This document shows, in pieces, positions 4,810 through 7,615 of a stretch of DNA of 7,615 bases (its first letter is position 1; each line of letters opens with the position of its first letter). The notes below the pieces were generated by a model that worked only from the letters and a program-made list of their open reading frames with translations, was not told the origin of the DNA and did not search any database. The DNA is from Deltaproteobacteria bacterium (GTDB lineage: Bacteria > Myxococcota_A > SURF-8): contig JAKQSH010000133.1 in NCBI GenBank assembly GCA_029570245.1, forward strand, positions 1 through 7,615, in the 5' to 3' direction. A program made the position numbers and the translations under genes.

Positions 4810-7362
4810 TCAGATTTCACGCCAGCGACGCAGAAAAACACACATTAACAGGCCAAATATCAACAACATTCCACCTGAACCGGTGCTGCCGCAGGAACCG
4901 CCGCCGCCTTCGGAAGAGAAACTGCCTGTTTCGCCATCCGTATCTCCGTCGCTTTCGTCTCCATCCGCCGCATCGCCGTCGGCGGCGTCCCCATCCGACA
5001 CGACATCGCCGTCTGCACCGCCGGGCACACATTCGGTTTCCAGACAGACTTCGTTATTGTCGTCCCACTTCTGACACTGACAGACTCCAGACTGACCGTC
5101 ATCCTGTTCGCACGCAGTGCCGTCTTCAAGAGGCTCAGGGGGAGAACACTCGCCGCTTTCTTCCTGGCAGGCACCCGTGGTGTAACAATCGTTCGGCGGC
5201 GTGCAGATTACATATTCACCGGCGGCGCACAGGCCGTCCCGACAGGAAGAATATGTGGAACAAAGAGACTCGTCTTCGCATTCAGTGCCGTCTGGAAGTT
5301 CGTCGCCTTCGCAGTTGCCGGTATTCGGATTGCATGCATAATTCTGCATACACACCGGCACATCACCGCAATCCACTTCGCCGGTGCTGACGCATACGCC
5401 GCTGTCGCATGCATCGTTCAGAGTGCAGGGATTACCGTCGTCGCAACCGGAGCCGTCCTGCTTTGTCGGATTGGAACAATCACCGGTAAACACGTCGCAT
5501 ATTCCTGCTTCGTGGCAGTCGTCCTGCGCCGAGCAGACAACAGCCGTTCCCACACACAATTCGTTATTGCAGGCATCGTCGCCGGTGCAGGGATTTCCGT
5601 CATCGCACGCTATTCCGTCGTTCTGGCCTTCGCAGGTATTCACCACAGCGCGAACGGTGATTTCCAACGCACCGTCCGGGTCTTCCGGGCAGACAAGAGT
5701 ATTCGCGTCGCTGTCGGCAATAACAGTAACGCAGATTTTGTAATCGCCGTGTACGTCCGCCGGAAGAACAAGACCGACAGAAGCTTCGTTGCCGGAAGAA
5801 AAATCAACAACCGCAAGGGTCTGGCCGTTTTCGAACGCGGCGTTTTCGCCGCCTTCCGGCGTATCGCAGATTTCGAAAGCCGCGCTCATCTGCGAGTAGC
5901 AGCTGCCGATATCCGTATCTAGCTCAACACCGACCGGAACGGTTTCACCGGGAGCGCCTGTAAGCAACAGAGAAGTTGCAGGAACAATCGGCAGAGGTTC
6001 TATTTCAACTCTTCCAGTCACATCGGAACCGACAATGACGGCATTGCTTTCTCCAAAAACGGCGCCGACATCGTTAAAATGCATTGTAGCTTCAATCCAC
6101 CCGCAACCACAATTATTGCCGCTTGCCAGCTTATAGGCCAGTGAGACGCACATTGATTGACCGGAAGCAAGCAACTTGTTCAGACCGCCGAAAATAAGGG
6201 CTGAAGACGAATAGGAGATGTTGTCCGAATATGTCAGATTCAAGCCGTCGCAATCCACATCCATATAGAGACGATAGTCTTCCACTGGAGCCATGGCCGT
6301 GACGAAAAAGGCCAGACTGCCTACAGTGGCGGTCTGGGAACTGCTGTTGACAAGCTCCGCTTCAATTCCTGGTCCCTGGAATCCGTCGCTGATCTCGTCC
6401 CTGAGAACAGAACCGTCGGGATTGCCGGTGGTTGGATTCACGACGATCTGATCGCAATTTGTACAGATAATGCTGTATTTGTAATACTCATCAGCCACAG
6501 AACCATTTTCGGGGAAAGCATAACCGTTGCAGCCGATACCATAACCCTCGTTGCCCATGGGTATGATATGAAATACGGTATCCTTGGGAGCAGTATAATA
6601 TGCGTCCACATTGACTACTCCGTCGCCGTTGGTATACGCATCGTGGGAATCCCGGAAAAGTTCAGTCTTGCTCAGGCCGCTATCTCCGTAAGTCACGTCG
6701 TAAACGACCCTGGGCATGTTGTTTGAGTTGGGCGAAATTTCCATTGCGGCATGCCCGGTAAGTTCCAGGTGAATTCTGTAGGTCTGCCCCTGCTTGACCG
6801 CAAGATCGACCGGCAGCAGCGTGGTGTACTGAGTTGAACGCGTTACGGTTTCGTAATAAGGCACCTCAATAGAACGACCGGTCGAAAAAAGTCCGAACAC
6901 TTTGAACGATCCCTGAGCACTGCTGTTGGAGTTGTCGCAGGAACTGTTCCAGGCAGTTTTGAATTCGACGTACATTTTTTCTGTCCACTGGCTGTAACCG
7001 TCAAGAGAGACGCTGCTGGAGCCGCTGGGAGGGCTGCCGACCGCGATCAGGTTGATAGGCACATTGTAGCCACCTGGGGTAAATCGACTGATTTCAGCAT
7101 AATCGTCGATTGGAAGTTTCTGCAGAATATAAATATTGGCATCGTCAATTCCGCTGCAATCGTCCAGATGCGCCGTCATATCGGTTATGATGGCATATGA
7201 ATCTCCGTTGTACATGGTGAATTCTCCGCCTTCAAACATGCTGCCGCCCGAAACGAGCGAGAACTCCTGAAGCAGTTGATGGGCGGCCCCGATGGAAGGA
7301 AAAAGCAGGAAAACCGAAAATATCAGTCCGACCAACGCATTACGCCAGAAAGCCTTCGACAT
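4810..7362 (-). CDS. Large secreted cysteine-rich surface protein with C-terminal sorting signal
   Basis: An 850-residue protein. Residues 1-27 are a signal peptide: Lys3 and Arg7, a hydrophobic core at 9-22, and cleavage after Gly-Ala-Ala. Residues 28 to about 450 are beta-rich, with scattered Cys and a single dockerin-like NGDGVVNVD loop at 245-253; I recognise no family. Residues about 460-570 look like an Ig-type beta-sandwich. Residues 577-751 hold three 8-Cys modules of the 'CDDGNPCT' kind common in myxobacterial surface proteins. Residues 752-778 add a Cys-rich tail, 783-811 are an Asp-Gly-Asp linker, and 817-850 are Gly-rich, Cys824, a hydrophobic segment and a basic end, like a MYXO-CTERM sorting signal. 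The start at 7362 is chosen for its AGGAGG site and signal peptide; a 32-residue longer frame from 7458 has neither. The protein is probably displayed on the outer surface. Its role is unknown; adhesion or extracellular binding is only a guess. Confidence 0.88.
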   Translation of the reverse strand: MSKAFWRNALVGLIFSVFLLFPSIGAAHQLLQEFSLVSGGSMFEGGEFTMYNGDSYAIITDMTAHLDDCSGIDDANIYILQKLPIDDYAEISRFTPGGYNVPINLIAVGSPPSGSSSVSLDGYSQWTEKMYVEFKTAWNSSCDNSNSSAQGSFKVFGLFSTGRSIEVPYYETVTRSTQYTTLLPVDLAVKQGQTYRIHLELTGHAAMEISPNSNNMPRVVYDVTYGDSGLSKTELFRDSHDAYTNGDGVVNVDAYYTAPKDTVFHIIPMGNEGYGIGCNGYAFPENGSVADEYYKYSIICTNCDQIVVNPTTGNPDGSVLRDEISDGFQGPGIEAELVNSSSQTATVGSLAFFVTAMAPVEDYRLYMDVDCDGLNLTYSDNISYSSSALIFGGLNKLLASGQSMCVSLAYKLASGNNCGCGWIEATMHFNDVGAVFGESNAVIVGSDVTGRVEIEPLPIVPATSLLLTGAPGETVPVGVELDTDIGSCYSQMSAAFEICDTPEGGENAAFENGQTLAVVDFSSGNEASVGLVLPADVHGDYKICVTVIADSDANTLVCPEDPDGALEITVRAVVNTCEGQNDGIACDDGNPCTGDDACNNELCVGTAVVCSAQDDCHEAGICDVFTGDCSNPTKQDGSGCDDGNPCTLNDACDSGVCVSTGEVDCGDVPVCMQNYACNPNTGNCEGDELPDGTECEDESLCSTYSSCRDGLCAAGEYVICTPPNDCYTTGACQEESGECSPPEPLEDGTACEQDDGQSGVCQCQKWDDNNEVCLETECVPGGADGDVVSDGDAADGDAADGDESDGDTDGETGSFSSEGGGGSCGSTGSGGMLLIFGLLMCVFLRRWREI
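4813..4914 (-). other. MYXO-CTERM-like C-terminal sorting/anchor signal (residues 817-850)
   Basis: The tail runs Ser-Glu, then a Gly run, Ser, Cys824, Gly-Ser-Thr-Gly-Ser-Gly-Gly, a hydrophobic segment at about 832-844 (MLLIFGLLMCVFL), then Arg-Arg-Trp-Arg-Glu-Ile at the end. A Cys before a short transmembrane segment and an Arg-rich end is the tripartite layout of MYXO-CTERM and related Cys-type signals, in which the protein is thought to be cleaved and anchored near that Cys. The Gly-Gly-Gly-Gly-Ser-Cys form is a variant. The assignment is by eye. Confidence 0.75.
4930..5016 (-). repeat. Asp-Gly-Asp low-complexity linker (residues 783-811)
   Basis: An acidic spacer built from repeats of the Ala-Asp-Gly-Asp and Ser-Asp-Gly-Asp type, placed between the Cys-rich modules and the C-terminal anchor. 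Linkers of this composition commonly act as stalks in myxobacterial and related surface proteins and may bind calcium. The coding strand uses GAC/GAT-GGC/GGG combinations, so the DNA is repetitive but not an exact tandem array. Confidence 0.85.
5110..5607 (-). repeat. Three tandem 8-cysteine modules (residues 586-751)
   Basis: Cysteines in module 1 are at 586, 592, 598, 603, 610, 616, 622 and 629. Module 2 has them at 640, 646, 652, 657, 665, 671, 677 and 684. Module 3 has them at 695, 701, 707, 712, 720, 726, 732 and 739, and Cys751 opens a fourth, incomplete unit. Unit lengths are 54, 55 and 56 residues, and Cys spacing is nearly invariant (6,6,5,7-8,6,6,7). Each unit starts Asp-Gly-x-x-Cys and contains a Gly-x-Cys near the middle and again near its end. 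The even Cys count points to disulfide-locked extracellular modules. Confidence 0.88.
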
Positions 7363-7370
7363 TATTATTT

Positions 7371-7376
7371 CCTCCT
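7371..7376 (-). promoter_or_regulatory. Consensus Shine-Dalgarno AGGAGG for the surface-protein gene
   Basis: On the - strand, a full AGGAGG lies 8 bases before the ATG at 7362. This strong site, followed at once by a signal peptide, fixes the start of the surface-protein gene. Confidence 0.88.
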
Positions 7377-7567
7377 CAAAAATTGAATGACTGCGGACTT
7401 TACTGAGAGTTATCACACAAAAAAACGAGCAAACCGGCCTGAATTCCGGTAAAGACATCCATCAACTGCGAAAATCCGTCCCTGACATGAACCAGTAGAA
7501 CATTCACGCTCTTTCAGACACAGCACGACGAAGATGTTGTATTTATATATATGTATATCCATCCACT

Positions 7568-7597
7568 CTTTGCCGCATTGCTTATTATCAGGCAAAG
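7568..7597. repeat. 7-bp inverted repeat CTTTGCC / GGCAAAG
   Basis: Perfect 7-base arms at 7568-7574 and 7591-7597 are separated by 16 bases, about 205 bases upstream of the surface-protein start. It could be an operator or the remnant of a hairpin for a gene beyond the edge, but there is no T-tract next to it. A chance occurrence is possible. Confidence 0.35.
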
Positions 7598-7615
7598 GCG
7601 CTCTGTATTATTAGT

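Larger units (their letters stand above)
7363..7615. other. Upstream region of the - strand surface-protein gene; no gene seen
   Basis: About 250 bases without a convincing gene. It must hold the promoter of the 850-residue protein, but no good -35/-10 pair stands out. A GATAAC near 7408-7413 (- strand) after TG could be a weak extended -10 element. Further out is an AT-rich tract around 7540-7560. A small inverted repeat (ACCGG/CCGGT, 7433-7437 and 7446-7450) is followed on the - strand, 7 bases later, by seven Ts (7425-7419). That might be a weak terminator or attenuator, but the 5-bp stem is poor. Confidence 0.5.

Noticed and set aside
4930..5016. CRISPR-like or DNA-level repeat array in the GC-rich 'gccgtc' region
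   Set aside because: There are no regular repeats with unique spacers. It is the coding sequence of a DGD protein linker.
4764..5390. 208-residue Arg/His-rich open frame on the + strand opposite the Cys-rich region
   Set aside because: Its composition comes from reading the repetitive Asp-Gly and Cys codons antisense. It has no ribosome site and overlaps the strongly supported - strand gene.
6598..6630. Full dockerin domain in the surface protein
   Set aside because: Only one incomplete calcium loop is present (Tyr replaces the first Asp). A dockerin needs two loops with helices.
7363..7458. Longer start for the surface protein (32 extra residues from 7458)
   Set aside because: The extension would put non-signal sequence before the signal peptide and would translate through the AGGAGG site (read as Glu-Glu-Glu).
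7413..7595. 60-residue open frame on the - strand with several Cys
   Set aside because: It starts with TTG, has no ribosome site, has unremarkable composition, and overlaps the inverted repeats and the likely promoter region.

Overview
The window looks like chromosomal DNA from a Gram-negative bacterium of the Myxococcota / former Deltaproteobacteria type, probably an uncultured lineage. This rests on style rather than a marker gene. The evidence is large exported proteins, Asp-Gly-Asp and Pro-Asp spacer repeats, tandem 8-cysteine modules of the 'CDDGNPCT' kind, a Cys / hydrophobic / Arg C-terminal sorting signal resembling MYXO-CTERM, and moderately GC-rich codon use that is even across all genes.

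Layout. Positions 1-4745 carry three genes on the + strand, packed with gaps of 3 and 14 bases, so probably one operon. The first, cut by the left edge, is an exported protein (probably a lipoprotein) made of about seven tandem beta-rich repeats after a Pro-Asp linker. The second is a 719-residue secreted or outer-membrane protein with an N-terminal DUF4056 domain and an unassigned, beta-strand-rich C-terminal half. The third is a short-form TrmO (TsaA-family) tRNA methyltransferase. A strong GC-rich hairpin at 4751-4780 closes the operon. On the - strand, a converging 850-residue surface protein (4810-7362) has a signal peptide, beta-rich domains, three perfectly spaced 8-Cys modules, a DGD linker and a C-terminal anchor. 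Positions 7363-7615 hold its upstream region.

How the genes fit together. The first two genes are translationally linked: the Shine-Dalgarno sequence of the second overlaps the stop codon of the first. They may make an envelope-located pair, but the function of both is unknown. TrmO is a housekeeping tRNA-modification enzyme and probably a passenger. The - strand protein is a separate transcription unit displayed on the cell surface. I see no phage, IS element, CRISPR array, RNA gene, or recognisable defence or biosynthetic system. The most unusual material is the envelope proteins themselves.
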